A stretch of 64,000 nucleotides of DNA from Emcibacter sp. (GTDB lineage: Bacteria; Pseudomonadota; Alphaproteobacteria; Sphingomonadales; Emcibacteraceae): positions 1 through 64,000 of the forward strand of contig JAKIUQ010000004.1 in the NCBI GenBank assembly GCA_021647465.1, in the 5' to 3' direction. Positions 26,483-35,506 of this stretch are shown piece after piece; the first letter of the stretch is position 1; every line of letters begins with the position of its first letter. The notes under the pieces were generated by a model, which worked only from the letters and a program-made list of their open reading frames with translations, was not told the DNA's origin and made no database searches. The position numbers were made by a program, and so were the translations under genes.

Positions 26483-26563
26483 TCAAAATCTGGCTTTATT
26501 CAGGGCAGCAATATCCCGGCGGCGCAAAATAGGCCATTTTTTTTCATTTGCCGTATTTTTCAT
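26483..26563 (-). CDS. Possible 26-aa small ORF coupled to the SDR gene
   Basis: The ATG overlaps the SDR stop codon (ATGA) and is preceded by an in-gene GGAGA site seven bases upstream. The predicted peptide begins MKNTANEKKWPILRRRD and is rich in basic residues. Strong signals and overlap suggest translation, but nothing in the peptide is recognised, and it could be a chance reading frame or the remnant of a longer gene. Confidence 0.35.
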   Translation of the reverse strand: MKNTANEKKWPILRRRDIAALNKARF

Positions 26564-27366
26564 TTGAAAGTCTCCTGTTCCGCCTTTTTTTCCATAACCC
26601 GAAATAATAATCCGGGGATAAACCGCTTGATAAACAGGGCGGCCTGTTCCGGCAATTGGGACACCACGATTTCTTTTTTGCCCCGGGCCAGTCCCCGCAT
26701 TATGATTTTTGCCGCTTTGGTTACATCCATGCCTGACTTAATATCATCATCCATGACCGCATAACGGCTGCCATCCCCCTTCAGGGCATTTTCAGAAACT
26801 GCGGTTTTTATGAACCCCGGTGTGATGCAAGTGACTTTAATATTATGCTGGTGAACCTCTGCCCGAAGCGCGTCGAAAAAACCCATCATGGCATGCTTTG
26901 CCGCGCAGTAGGCTGTTCTTGATGCCACACCTATTTTCCCCGCGACGCTAGCTGTGACCGCGATATGGCCTTGTTTTTGCGTGATCATTATGGGAAGCAC
27001 TCGTTTCGTCAGAGCAATCTGACCAAAAACATCGATATCAAATATTTTGCGATATACATGCATGTCCGTATCAATACAATAAGCCCGCTGACTTATGCCT
27101 GCATTGTTAACAAGCATATCAATACGGCCATAATGATCCATCACCCGGCGAACCATATCAGGTAATTTCGCCTCATCCGTAATATCAAAGGGTATAATCA
27201 AAATATCCCCGGCCCCATAAGCCTTTGCCGCATCAGCCACCCGTTCAAGTTCCAACGTGCGGCGAGCAGACAGGGCCAGCCTTGCCCCGGCCGCAGCCAT
27301 CTCATAAGCCACGGCCTCTCCAATACCCGCTGACGCCCCCGTAATCCAAACCACTTTATTATGCAT
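26560..27366 (-). CDS. Short-chain dehydrogenase/reductase
   Basis: A 268-residue classical SDR. The NAD(P)-binding motif is TGASAGIGEAVA (about 8-19), the NNAGIS motif is at about 88, and the catalytic Ser-Tyr-Lys set lies in VTASVAGKIGVASRTAYCAAKHAMMG. The C-terminal region (KEIVVSQLPEQAALFIKRFIPGLLFRVM) is hydrophobic and resembles DltE/YqjQ-like SDRs. The substrate is unknown. It lies downstream of ecm on the same strand, 28 nt away, and may be part of its transcript. Confidence 0.88.
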   Translation of the reverse strand: MHNKVVWITGASAGIGEAVAYEMAAAGARLALSARRTLELERVADAAKAYGAGDILIIPFDITDEAKLPDMVRRVMDHYGRIDMLVNNAGISQRAYCIDTDMHVYRKIFDIDVFGQIALTKRVLPIMITQKQGHIAVTASVAGKIGVASRTAYCAAKHAMMGFFDALRAEVHQHNIKVTCITPGFIKTAVSENALKGDGSRYAVMDDDIKSGMDVTKAAKIIMRGLARGKKEIVVSQLPEQAALFIKRFIPGLLFRVMEKKAEQETFK

Positions 27367-27394
27367 TGTTTATCCCTCTCGATGATGGGTAGTC

Positions 27395-29419
27395 TTAATA
27401 AGGATAGCTGTTATGGCGGCGACCAATGATGGCGGTGATGTCTTCCATGATATGAGTCATCTGATAATCTTTCGGGGTATAGATGCGGGTCACGCCCATA
27501 TCCAACAGGATCTGTTCGTCTTCCTTTGGTATGATACCGCCGACGACCACGGGAACCGCCCCGAGGCCGGCTTTTTCCATAAGAGCCATCACCTCTTTCA
27601 CCAGCGGAATATGCGATCCGGACAGGATCGACAAGCCCACCCCATGCACTTTATGCTCAAGGGCAGATGACACAATCTCATCCGGGGTTAGTCGTATCCC
27701 GTCATAAAAAACCTCCATCCCTGCTTCCGCCGCACGAACGGCGATCTGCTCTGCGCCGTTGGAATGGCCGTCAAGGCCGGGCTTGCCCACCAGAAAGCGT
27801 ATGTCAGCGCCCAATATTTTTGAAACCTGTTTCACTTTCTGGCGAATCTCCGCAAATTTTTCCTCATCCCCTGACTGGCTGCCCACACCTGTCGGGGCGC
27901 GATATTCTCCAAAGACATCCCGTAAAGCCTGCCCCCATTCGCCCGTAGTGACCCCCGCTTTGGCGGCGGCGATGCTGGGTTCCATGATATTTTTTCCTGA
28001 TACAGCCGCCGCTTTTAAATCAGCAATGGCTTGATGTACCGCCTTATCATCCCGTTCTGCGCGCCAATGCACCAACCGCGCGATTTGCTCCGCTTCGGCC
28101 TTGGGATCGACGGTCATGATACCGCCGTCCCCATCAGCCATAAGCGGCGACGGCGCCGTTTCGGTGAATTTATTAACCCCGATCACCGTCTGCTCGCCGC
28201 TTTCAATGGCTTGAATGCGCTGACTATTGGATGAGACCAGCAGATTCTTCATATAGGCACTTTCCACCGCGGCGATGGCCCCGCCCATTTCCTCGATACG
28301 GGCAAGTTCCGCGCGCGTTTCAGCCTTTAAAGCCTCAACCTTTTCATCCATCACTATGGAACCATCAAATAAATCACCATATTCCAGCAGATCGGTTTCC
28401 ATGGCCATAATCTGTTGCAGCCTCAGTGACCATTGCTGATCCCACGGGCGCGGCAGGCCCAGGGCTTCGTTCCATGCGGGTAATTGCACGGCGCGGGCAC
28501 GGGCTTTTTTGCTGAGCACCACCGCCAGCATTTCGATCATGATGCGGTAGACATTATTTTCCGGCTGCTGTTCCGTAAGGCCCAGTGAATTGACCTGTAC
28601 GCCATAGCGAAACCGGCGGTATTTTGGATTTTCAACGCCGTATCTCTCGCGCGTGATTTCATCCCACAAATCAACAAAGGCCCGCATTTTGGCAATTTCC
28701 GTGACAAAGCGCAGCCCCGCGTTAACAAAAAAACTGATTCGGCCCACAACGGCCGGAAAATCTTCCGCGCTCACCTGACCGCCCGCTTTCAGGGCATCCA
28801 GCACCGCGATTGAGGTTGCCAGCGCAAAGGCCAATTCCTGCGTTGGCGTCGCCCCCGCTTCCTGCAGATGATAGCTGCAAACATTGGTCGGATTCCAGCG
28901 CGGTATCTCTTTATAGGTAAAGCTGATCACATCGGTAATCAGCCGCATGCTTGGTGCCGGCGGAAAAATATAGGTGCCCCGGCTGAGATATTCCTTGATA
29001 ATATCATTCTGTACAGTGCCGGAAAGCTTTGCCCTGTCGACACCCTGTTCTTCTGCCGCCGCCACATAAAGTGCCAGCAACCACGGCGCCGGCGCATTGA
29101 TGGTCATAGAGGTATTCATTTGTTCCAGCGGAATATTCTCAAACAAAGTCTGCATGTCGCCCAAATGACATATGGGTACGCCAACCTTTCCCACTTCGCC
29201 TCTTGCTAATATATGGTCGCTGTCATATCCTGTCTGGGTCGGAAGATCGAAAGCGACCGAAAGTCCCGTTTGGCCTTTTTTAAGGTTAGTCCGGTAAAGG
29301 GCATTAGACGCGGCCGCCGAAGAATGGCCGGAATAGGTACGGAAAAGCCACGGCCTGTCCTTTGGGGGCTTGTTTTTTTCTGGTGGTGCCGTGCCTTTTT
29401 CTGGTTCTTTTTGAGACAT
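27395..29419 (-). CDS. ecm: Ethylmalonyl-CoA mutase
   Basis: A 674-residue adenosylcobalamin-dependent mutase of the methylmalonyl-CoA mutase family, single-chain MeaA/Ecm type. The catalytic barrel spans about 25-510 (RPWLFRTYSGHSSAAASNALY at its start) and the C-terminal B12-binding domain carries the lower-ligand His in GKPGLDGHSNGAEQ (about 565). It converts (2R)-ethylmalonyl-CoA to (2S)-methylsuccinyl-CoA. Divergence from ccr-mcd, which encode the preceding and following steps, makes Ecm more likely than a methylmalonyl-CoA mutase. A cobalamin adenosyltransferase gene lies 6 kb away. Confidence 0.93.
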   Translation of the reverse strand: MSQKEPEKGTAPPEKNKPPKDRPWLFRTYSGHSSAAASNALYRTNLKKGQTGLSVAFDLPTQTGYDSDHILARGEVGKVGVPICHLGDMQTLFENIPLEQMNTSMTINAPAPWLLALYVAAAEEQGVDRAKLSGTVQNDIIKEYLSRGTYIFPPAPSMRLITDVISFTYKEIPRWNPTNVCSYHLQEAGATPTQELAFALATSIAVLDALKAGGQVSAEDFPAVVGRISFFVNAGLRFVTEIAKMRAFVDLWDEITRERYGVENPKYRRFRYGVQVNSLGLTEQQPENNVYRIMIEMLAVVLSKKARARAVQLPAWNEALGLPRPWDQQWSLRLQQIMAMETDLLEYGDLFDGSIVMDEKVEALKAETRAELARIEEMGGAIAAVESAYMKNLLVSSNSQRIQAIESGEQTVIGVNKFTETAPSPLMADGDGGIMTVDPKAEAEQIARLVHWRAERDDKAVHQAIADLKAAAVSGKNIMEPSIAAAKAGVTTGEWGQALRDVFGEYRAPTGVGSQSGDEEKFAEIRQKVKQVSKILGADIRFLVGKPGLDGHSNGAEQIAVRAAEAGMEVFYDGIRLTPDEIVSSALEHKVHGVGLSILSGSHIPLVKEVMALMEKAGLGAVPVVVGGIIPKEDEQILLDMGVTRIYTPKDYQMTHIMEDITAIIGRRHNSYPY

Positions 29420-29689
29420 GATATTCGCTCCTGCAACATAACGCTTTAAACCACAATAGTCTTAGCATCTCGCAATAGTTAATTATAGCCAGAAAAATAA
29501 AATATAATTACCCTCTAGACCTTTTATAAGAAATAATATAATTATTGTTGCGGCGCAACATAATATTAACGCGACCTGATAGAAAATAGTTTAAGAATAT
29601 ATTTCTAGTTCATTTAACGGTACGGCTTAAATCACAATATGTTGTAATATTAACATACACTATAAGTTTTAGGGAAATCGAGAATTAAC
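29420..29689. promoter_or_regulatory. Divergent ecm/ccr control region with TGTTGC-N3-GCAACA palindrome
   Basis: This AT-rich 270-nt region has a GC-rich palindrome, TGTTGC-GGC-GCAACA at 29546-29560, almost exactly midway between the two start codons (126 and 130 nt). A second inverted repeat, TATGTT-N8-AACATA, lies at 29638-29657, 33 nt before ccr. The first resembles the TGC-rich sites described for PhaR, a regulator of acetyl-CoA flux in alphaproteobacteria; that link is inference from memory. It is well placed to control both directions. Confidence 0.5.
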
Positions 29690-30997
29690 ATGACAGAAAC
29701 AATTGATAATCAACAGACAGAACTAAATTCACTCGAAGGTAATTTTGAAATCAAGGATCTATATGATCTGGGCGAAATTCCGCCCCTTGGTCATGTCCCT
29801 AAAAAAATGCATGCCTGGGCCATTCGCCGGGACCGACAGGGCCCGCCCGAAGACTCCATGCTGCAGGAAATTGTCGACGTTCCGGAAATTGAATCTGACG
29901 AAGTTCTCATTTTGGTCATGGCCGCCGGCGTTAATTATAACGGCATCTGGACGGGCCTTGGCGTTCCCATATCCATGTTTGACGTTCACGGCGCAGACTA
30001 TCATATTCCGGGCTCCGATGCCTCGGGCATCGTTTATAAAGTAGGCCGGCGGGTGAAACGCTTTAAGGTTGGTGATGAAGTTATCGTCCATTGCAATCAG
30101 GACGACGGCGATGACGAAGAATGCAACGGCGGCGATCCCATGAACAGCCCCTCTCAGAAAATATGGGGTTATGAAACACCGAACGGCTCATTCGCCCAAT
30201 TTACCAATATACAGGCCCGTCAGCTCATGCATCGGCCAAAACATCTGACATGGGAAGAGAGCGCCTGTTATACGCTGACGCTTGCCACAGCTTACCGTAT
30301 GCTATTTGGTCATCGTCCCCATATATTGAGGCCGGGTCATAATGTGCTTGTTTGGGGCGCGTCCGGCGGACTTGGTTCCATGGCCGTTCAATTAATTGCG
30401 GCGGCGGGGGCCCATGCCATCGGCGTGATTTCCGATGAAAGCAAACGGGATTTTGTCATGTCACTTGGGGCCAAAGGGGTCATCAACCGCAATGATTTTG
30501 ACTGTTGGGGGCAACTGCCGCCGGTGAGTGATACGAAAGTTTATTCGGCTTATAATAAGAAAGCCCGTGAATTTGGCAAGGCGATCTGGAATATTACCGG
30601 CAAGGGCAATGATGTGGATTTTGTCTTTGAGCATCCCGGCGAAGCCACCTTCCCGGTATCCTGTTTTGTGGTCAAACGCGGCGGCATGGTGGTTTTTTGC
30701 GCCGGCACCACGGGCTTTAACCTGACCTTTGATGCCCGTTTTGTCTGGATGCGCCAAAAACGAATCCAGGGCAGCCATTTCGCCAATCTGAAACAAGCTT
30801 CTCTTGCCAATGATCTGGTGATTGAGCGACGCGTTGATCCTTGCATGTCAGAGGTTTTTTCATGGGAGGATATCCCAAGAGCCCATACGAAAATGTGGAA
30901 AAACCAGCATAAACCCGGCAATATGGCCGTTCTGGTCAGCGCAAAACGGCCCGGCCTTCGCACTTTCGAAGATTGTGTCGAAGCCGGAAACAACTGA
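29690..30997 (+). CDS. ccr: Crotonyl-CoA carboxylase/reductase
   Basis: A 435-residue medium-chain dehydrogenase/reductase of the Ccr subfamily. It has the substrate domain motif MAAGVNYNGIWTGLG, the nucleotide-binding motif VLVWGASGGLGSMAVQLI (about 223), and the C-terminal signature QKRIQGSHFANLKQA. It reductively carboxylates crotonyl-CoA with NADPH and CO2 to ethylmalonyl-CoA, the committing step of the ethylmalonyl-CoA pathway. The length and the neighbouring mcd and ecm genes distinguish it from simple crotonyl-CoA reductases. The stop and the mcd start share one base (TGATG), so they are coupled. Confidence 0.95.
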   Translation: MTETIDNQQTELNSLEGNFEIKDLYDLGEIPPLGHVPKKMHAWAIRRDRQGPPEDSMLQEIVDVPEIESDEVLILVMAAGVNYNGIWTGLGVPISMFDVHGADYHIPGSDASGIVYKVGRRVKRFKVGDEVIVHCNQDDGDDEECNGGDPMNSPSQKIWGYETPNGSFAQFTNIQARQLMHRPKHLTWEESACYTLTLATAYRMLFGHRPHILRPGHNVLVWGASGGLGSMAVQLIAAAGAHAIGVISDESKRDFVMSLGAKGVINRNDFDCWGQLPPVSDTKVYSAYNKKAREFGKAIWNITGKGNDVDFVFEHPGEATFPVSCFVVKRGGMVVFCAGTTGFNLTFDARFVWMRQKRIQGSHFANLKQASLANDLVIERRVDPCMSEVFSWEDIPRAHTKMWKNQHKPGNMAVLVSAKRPGLRTFEDCVEAGNN

Positions 30998-32646
30998 TGA
31001 GCAGCCTTTTATTTCAAAATTGCACCGCCGCTGTGAATGCGGCGGGCAATTATGCGGATGCCGCGCGGGACAGCCTTAAAAAGCATCTGATGAAGGACGG
31101 CAGGCTTGACCGCCAGCTCATGGAAAAACATCAATATGCCTGCCATGGTTTTTCCTGGCTCTCCACCTATGTCGAGGCCTTGCGCCAGACCTTGAATTGG
31201 GCGATGGCTCTTGAGTCCGAAGGTAAATTTACCGCGCTCGAAGAATTGATTGTGCGCATTGGGTTTGGCGAGTATTTATCGCAAATTCTGGGCGGCATTC
31301 CCATGAGTCAGGGCGAGATCATCCGCCCGGCGGATATGTGGGTCGGCGACGATGATGTTCAGGCCTTCCATACGCCAGAAGTGAGCCAACTGATCAATGA
31401 CGGCAATAATCCCGGCAATCGCGAAAAGCTGGCCCGCCTGATTGAGCACAGCCTTGATACGGGGGCTTTTGGTAACCTCGGACTGGACGACATGTATGAC
31501 ATGATCCGGGAACAGTTCCGGCGGTTTGCCAATGAAGAAGTCAGCCCCCATGCCCATGAATGGCATTTGAATGATGACTATATCCCCATGGATATCATTG
31601 ATAAAATGAGCGAGATGGGCGTCTTTGGCTTGACCATCCCCGAAGATCTGGGCGGTTCAGGCCTTGGGAAAACCAGCATGTGCATTGTTTCCGAAGAACT
31701 CGCGCGCGGCTATATCGGCGTTGGCTCGCTCGGCACCCGTTCCGAAATTGCCGCTGAATTGATCATGGGCGGCGGAACCGAGGCACAGAAAAAGAAATGG
31801 TTGCCGAAAATTGCCATGGGCGAAATTCTGCCCACGGCGGTTTTTACCGAACCCAATGTTGGTTCCGATCTTGGCTCCCTTAAAACCCGCGCCATAAAGG
31901 ACGGCGATAAATACCGCATCACCGGCAATAAAACATGGATCACCCATGCGGCTCGCGCTGACGTCATGACGCTGCTCGTGCGCACCAATCCAGATCAGCC
32001 GGGCTATAAAGGCCTCAGCATGTTTCTGGCCGAAAAACAGCGCGGGACAGAGGATAACCCCTTCCCCACGGACGGCATGACCGGCGGCGAAATCGAAGTT
32101 CTGGGCTACCGGGGCATGAAAGAATTTGAACTGGGCTTCGATAATTTTGAGGTCAAGGCGGAAAATCTTCTGGGCGGCGAAGAAGGCAATGGTTTCAAGC
32201 AATTGATGACCACCTTTGAAAGCGCCCGTATTCAAACCGCCGCCCGCGCCTTGGGGGTCGCCCAGAATGCCATGGAGCTGGGCCTGAGATATGCCACAGA
32301 GCGGGTGCAATTTGGCCAGCCCATATTTAACTTCCCCCGGGTTCACGGCAAAATAGCCCTCGCCGCTGTGGAAATTATGATGACCCGCCAATTAACCTAT
32401 TTCGCGGCGCGCCAAAAGGACGAGGACAAACGCTGCGACCTTGAAGCCGGCATGGCAAAATTGCTCGGCGCGCGGGTGGCATGGAGCACGGCGGATAATG
32501 CCCTGCAAATCCACGGCGGCAATGGTTATGCCCTGGAATATCAAATCAGCCGCGTTCTTTGCGATGCCAGAATTTTAAATATTTTCGAGGGCGCCGCAGA
32601 AATTCAGGCGGATGTTATTGCCCGACGACTTTTGTCGTCGAATTAA
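30997..32646 (+). CDS. mcd: (2S)-methylsuccinyl-CoA dehydrogenase
   Basis: A 549-residue FAD-dependent acyl-CoA dehydrogenase. It is longer than usual (about 380 aa) because of an N-terminal extension of about 160 residues (FQNCTAAVNAAGNYADAARD ...), which is characteristic of methylsuccinyl-CoA dehydrogenases. The core has AVFTEPNVGSDLGSLKTRA (about 285) and the C-terminal IHGGNGYALEYQISRVLCDARI signature. It oxidises methylsuccinyl-CoA to mesaconyl-CoA. Start 30997 fits the TGATG overlap with ccr. Its last six codons (RLLSSN) form part of a 28-bp tandem repeat that continues past the stop. Confidence 0.93.
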   Translation: MSSLLFQNCTAAVNAAGNYADAARDSLKKHLMKDGRLDRQLMEKHQYACHGFSWLSTYVEALRQTLNWAMALESEGKFTALEELIVRIGFGEYLSQILGGIPMSQGEIIRPADMWVGDDDVQAFHTPEVSQLINDGNNPGNREKLARLIEHSLDTGAFGNLGLDDMYDMIREQFRRFANEEVSPHAHEWHLNDDYIPMDIIDKMSEMGVFGLTIPEDLGGSGLGKTSMCIVSEELARGYIGVGSLGTRSEIAAELIMGGGTEAQKKKWLPKIAMGEILPTAVFTEPNVGSDLGSLKTRAIKDGDKYRITGNKTWITHAARADVMTLLVRTNPDQPGYKGLSMFLAEKQRGTEDNPFPTDGMTGGEIEVLGYRGMKEFELGFDNFEVKAENLLGGEEGNGFKQLMTTFESARIQTAARALGVAQNAMELGLRYATERVQFGQPIFNFPRVHGKIALAAVEIMMTRQLTYFAARQKDEDKRCDLEAGMAKLLGARVAWSTADNALQIHGGNGYALEYQISRVLCDARILNIFEGAAEIQADVIARRLLSSN

Positions 32647-32830
32647 ATGATGGCGACTTTTGTCGTCGAATTAAATGATGGCGACTTTTGTCGTCGAATT
32701 AAATGATGCCGACTTTTGTCGTCGAATTAAATGATGCCGACTTTTGTCGTCGAATTAAATGATGCCGACTTTTGTCGTCGAATTAAATGATGCCGACTTT
32801 TGTCGTCGAATTAAATGATGCCGACTTTTG
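32627..32830 (+). repeat. 28-bp minisatellite, 7 copies plus a partial, at the mcd 3' end
   Basis: The unit GACTTTTGTCGTCGAATTAA + ATGATGSC (28 bp) is repeated seven times without gaps from 32627 to 32822, then eight bases of an eighth copy. Copies 1-2 end GGC, copies 3-7 end GCC; otherwise they are identical. Each unit has a small CGAC-TTTT-GTCG hairpin, longer in the first copy (CGACGAC-TTTT-GTCGTCG). The first copy supplies the last codons and the TAA of mcd. 28 is not a multiple of three and stops recur, so it is non-coding. Confidence 0.95.
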
Positions 32831-32913
32831 CCTTATTTTTTTGCAAAAATACGAAATAATATTTTGCAATTATGGCTATAAAAGTATAATCTGCTGATAT
32901 TAATGTTATCCCC

Positions 32914-32933
32914 GTCAGAACTCATGTTCTGAC
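32914..32933 (+). other. Hairpin between minisatellite and terminator
   Basis: GTCAGAAC and GTTCTGAC are exact 8-bp arms with a TCAT tetraloop. There is no U-tract. It lies just before the strong terminator at 32942 and may protect the 3' end or serve as a protein site. Confidence 0.4.
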
Positions 32934-32941
32934 AACTAACT

Positions 32942-32981
32942 TGGCCGCCAATATTTTACAATATTGCGCGGCCATTTTTTT
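32942..32981 (+). terminator. Rho-independent terminator of ccr-mcd
   Basis: TGGCCGC (32942-32948) pairs with GCGGCCA (32968-32974), with an inner AATATT/AATATT pairing, followed directly by a run of Ts. This is a textbook terminator, 296 nt after the mcd stop, so the minisatellite is transcribed as part of the 3' untranslated region. Confidence 0.85.
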
Positions 32982-32992
32982 AGTTTTTTATT

Positions 32993-35119
32993 TTAGTTTT
33001 CAGGGCCGAGCTGCCGCCAGAGATAAACATATTCAAGGGCGCGCATGCCGGCTTCCTGATCGTAATTGGCGTTGCCTTTATGGCCGCCTTCGATATTTTC
33101 GTAATAATAGAATTCATGGCCCTGAGCCGCCATTTTTGCGGCCATTTTTCTGGCATGGGCCGGATGAACCCGGTCATCTTTGGTTGAGGTAAAGAAATAA
33201 ACCTTGGGATATTTTGCATCCTTGTTTAAATTCTGCAGCGGCGAATATTTCTTGATATAGTCCCAGTCCTCCGTATCGGGATTACCATATTCCGCCATCC
33301 AGCTGGCACCGGCCAGCAATTTATTATAGCGTTTCATATCAAGCAATGGCACCCCGCAAATGATGGCATTAAACAGATCCGGCCTCTGGGTGAAACTGAC
33401 CCCCATAAGAAGCCCGCCGTTGCTGCGCCCGTCTGCGCCGTAATGTACCGGCGAACTGAGGCCGCTATTCTGCACATCTTCGGCGACGGCGAAAAAATCA
33501 TCAAAGGCGCGCTGGCGATTTTCATGAAGGGCGGCTTGATGCCAGCGCGGGCCATATTCCCCGCCGCCGCGAATATTGGCAATGACATAAGCCCCGCCCT
33601 TTTCCATCCACAGTTTCCCCCGAAGCGCGTTATAACGCGGCAGGATAGATATTTCAAACCCGCCATAACCATATTGCAGAACCGGCGTTTTCCTGTTCAG
33701 CTTCGTGCCTTTTTTATAGACGATGAAATAAGGAATTCTGGTGCCATCCCTGCTGGTGGCAAAGCGTTTATCCACGATCAGATCCGTGGTATCAAAGCGA
33801 TGCGGCAAAGATTGTAATTTTATTTCGATGCCCGTCTCAAAATTCACAAAATACAGGCTGCTGGGACTGAGCAAGCCATTGCGCATCATGAGCATATCAT
33901 TACTATCTGCGCTCGCGGAACCTATGGAGATAACATCATCGCCGTCAATATTGACTTTCTTGCTTGACCAGCGCGATCCCTCAAAAGAGGCGGCGCGGAT
34001 ACGGCTTGAAACATGCTCCAGGCCCATGATATAGACTTTATCCTTTGCCACCAAAATATTTTCTATGGTGCCGTTCAGGCCGGGATCATAGACCGGATTG
34101 ATCTTGGTAATTTTGCCGCTATCCATAAAATCATCCAGCGAAAGACTCACCAGACTACCGGCCTTATAGCCTTGCCAGTCTTCTTTCAAGCTGACCAGAA
34201 TTTGGCCCTTATACATACCCGCCAGATTTATTTTTTTCGGCAGCGGTAACTTTTTCAAGCCGCCATCCTGATCCACCGCATAATAGGTAAAATGATAAAA
34301 ATCATGGCCGCGCAGAATAAAATTGGCTTTGCCTTCGGGCCGGGTAAAGGTCACGGGGAAAGCAAATGTCTCTGCCTTATCCATCTCTAGCAGCATTTTG
34401 GCCGACGCAAGGTCACTGCCCCGCGCCCAGCGCTTCATAATGCGGGGATAACCGGATGTATTCATGGCCGAGGCACCCGATGCATCCGGGCCCCAATCGG
34501 TCGCAATGAACAAACTGTCCTTATTTTCCCAGCCAAGATAGGTCTTGGACAAAGGCACCTGAAATCCATCCGAAACAAAAGCCTTGTCTGAAATGTCAAA
34601 TTCACGATATGTGGTCGCATCTGTGCCGCCCGGCGAAAGGCTGATCAGGCAACGGTTATATTCGGGCGCGAGGCAATCAGCCCCTTTATAAACCCAGTTT
34701 TCATCCTCATCAGCAGCCAGTTTATCAATATCAAGCAGGGTTTCCCATTGGGAGGAGCCGGCTTTATAGCTATCAACAGCTGTTCTGCGCCAAATGCCGC
34801 GTATATGTTGCTGATCCCGCCAAAAATTATAGACATATCCGCCGCGAATATTGCCCGACGTAATACGATCAGAAGCGGTCAGAATATCAAAAGCCTGCTT
34901 TTTAAAATCTTCGTAAAGCGGGTCTGCGGTTAGCTCATCCAGGGTCGTTTTATTCTGCGCGCGCACCCAATCCAGTGCCTTTTCGCCCTCAACCTCTTCC
35001 AGCCATAAAAAGGCCCTGTCACTGCCGCCCTTTTCGCCGCCGGCATTGGCAATAAATATAAGGCTGGATAACATGATTACGGCGCTGGCAACAACAGCCG
35101 TCAGACGAATTGATCGCAT
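32993..35119 (-). CDS. Prolyl oligopeptidase family serine peptidase (S9A), secreted
   Basis: A 708-residue S9 peptidase with a signal peptide (MRSIRLTAVVASAVIMLSS, cleavage near SLIFIANA-GG), a seven-bladed propeller (about 75-430) and a C-terminal alpha/beta-hydrolase domain. The nucleophile Ser is in GRSNGGLLMG, the Asp in STKDDRVHPAHARK and the His in IEGGHKGN. It cleaves small proline-containing peptides, here probably in the periplasm. The start at 35119 is chosen because GAGGGAGC lies eight bases upstream and the signal peptide begins there; a longer frame to 35155 has no site. It is convergent with mcd. Confidence 0.92.
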   Translation of the reverse strand: MRSIRLTAVVASAVIMLSSLIFIANAGGEKGGSDRAFLWLEEVEGEKALDWVRAQNKTTLDELTADPLYEDFKKQAFDILTASDRITSGNIRGGYVYNFWRDQQHIRGIWRRTAVDSYKAGSSQWETLLDIDKLAADEDENWVYKGADCLAPEYNRCLISLSPGGTDATTYREFDISDKAFVSDGFQVPLSKTYLGWENKDSLFIATDWGPDASGASAMNTSGYPRIMKRWARGSDLASAKMLLEMDKAETFAFPVTFTRPEGKANFILRGHDFYHFTYYAVDQDGGLKKLPLPKKINLAGMYKGQILVSLKEDWQGYKAGSLVSLSLDDFMDSGKITKINPVYDPGLNGTIENILVAKDKVYIMGLEHVSSRIRAASFEGSRWSSKKVNIDGDDVISIGSASADSNDMLMMRNGLLSPSSLYFVNFETGIEIKLQSLPHRFDTTDLIVDKRFATSRDGTRIPYFIVYKKGTKLNRKTPVLQYGYGGFEISILPRYNALRGKLWMEKGGAYVIANIRGGGEYGPRWHQAALHENRQRAFDDFFAVAEDVQNSGLSSPVHYGADGRSNGGLLMGVSFTQRPDLFNAIICGVPLLDMKRYNKLLAGASWMAEYGNPDTEDWDYIKKYSPLQNLNKDAKYPKVYFFTSTKDDRVHPAHARKMAAKMAAQGHEFYYYENIEGGHKGNANYDQEAGMRALEYVYLWRQLGPEN

Positions 35120-35304
35120 ATTTCGCTCCCTCGAAAAACTATTTCCTAGTGACATATTGTCTCTTTGATAAATAATACTATAATCTTATATGATATTTAC
35201 CATGCAAATCATTTATACGTCTTTGGCGGCAAAATAAAATACATTTAAATCATGTTTTTTACTGCCATTATTCTGAAACTCTAGAGCTTAAAGGAATTTT
35301 TCTT

Positions 35305-35496
35305 ATGAACTGGCTTCTGATTCTGATTATTATTGGTATCTTTATTACCGGCGGCATTATGATCACGGGCGTTGCCTCTATGAGCAAAGGCGGCGATTTT
35401 AACCGGAAAAACGGCAATAAATTAATGCAGGCAAGAGTTGTGGCGCAATTTGTCACATTGGCCTTGGTCGTGCTGTATCTTTATCTTTACGTTTAA
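35305..35496 (+). CDS. HIG1-type twin-transmembrane small protein
   Basis: A 63-residue protein with two transmembrane helices (about 3-24 and 45-62) joined by a basic loop, SMSKGGDFNRKNGNKLMQARV. The NKLMQARVVAQ signature is that of bacterial HIG1-domain proteins, often associated with cytochrome oxidase and commonly next to the cob(I)alamin adenosyltransferase gene in alphaproteobacteria. AAGGA precedes the ATG. It lies 10 nt before the adenosyltransferase gene, in the same operon. Confidence 0.85.
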   Translation: MNWLLILIIIGIFITGGIMITGVASMSKGGDFNRKNGNKLMQARVVAQFVTLALVVLYLYLYV

Positions 35497-35506
35497 GGGG
35501 CCGATC

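Noticed and set aside
29420..29689. Cobalamin riboswitch before the B12-dependent ecm gene
   Set aside because: No B12-box-like sequence or long structured leader; region is short, AT-rich and shared with ccr.
31657..32391. 244-codon open frame antisense to mcd
   Set aside because: Mirror frame of a well-supported gene; arises from codon bias in the GC-rich coding strand.
32646..32830. Coding reading of the 28-bp minisatellite
   Set aside because: Unit length is not a multiple of three and each unit contains stop codons, so no extended protein is possible.
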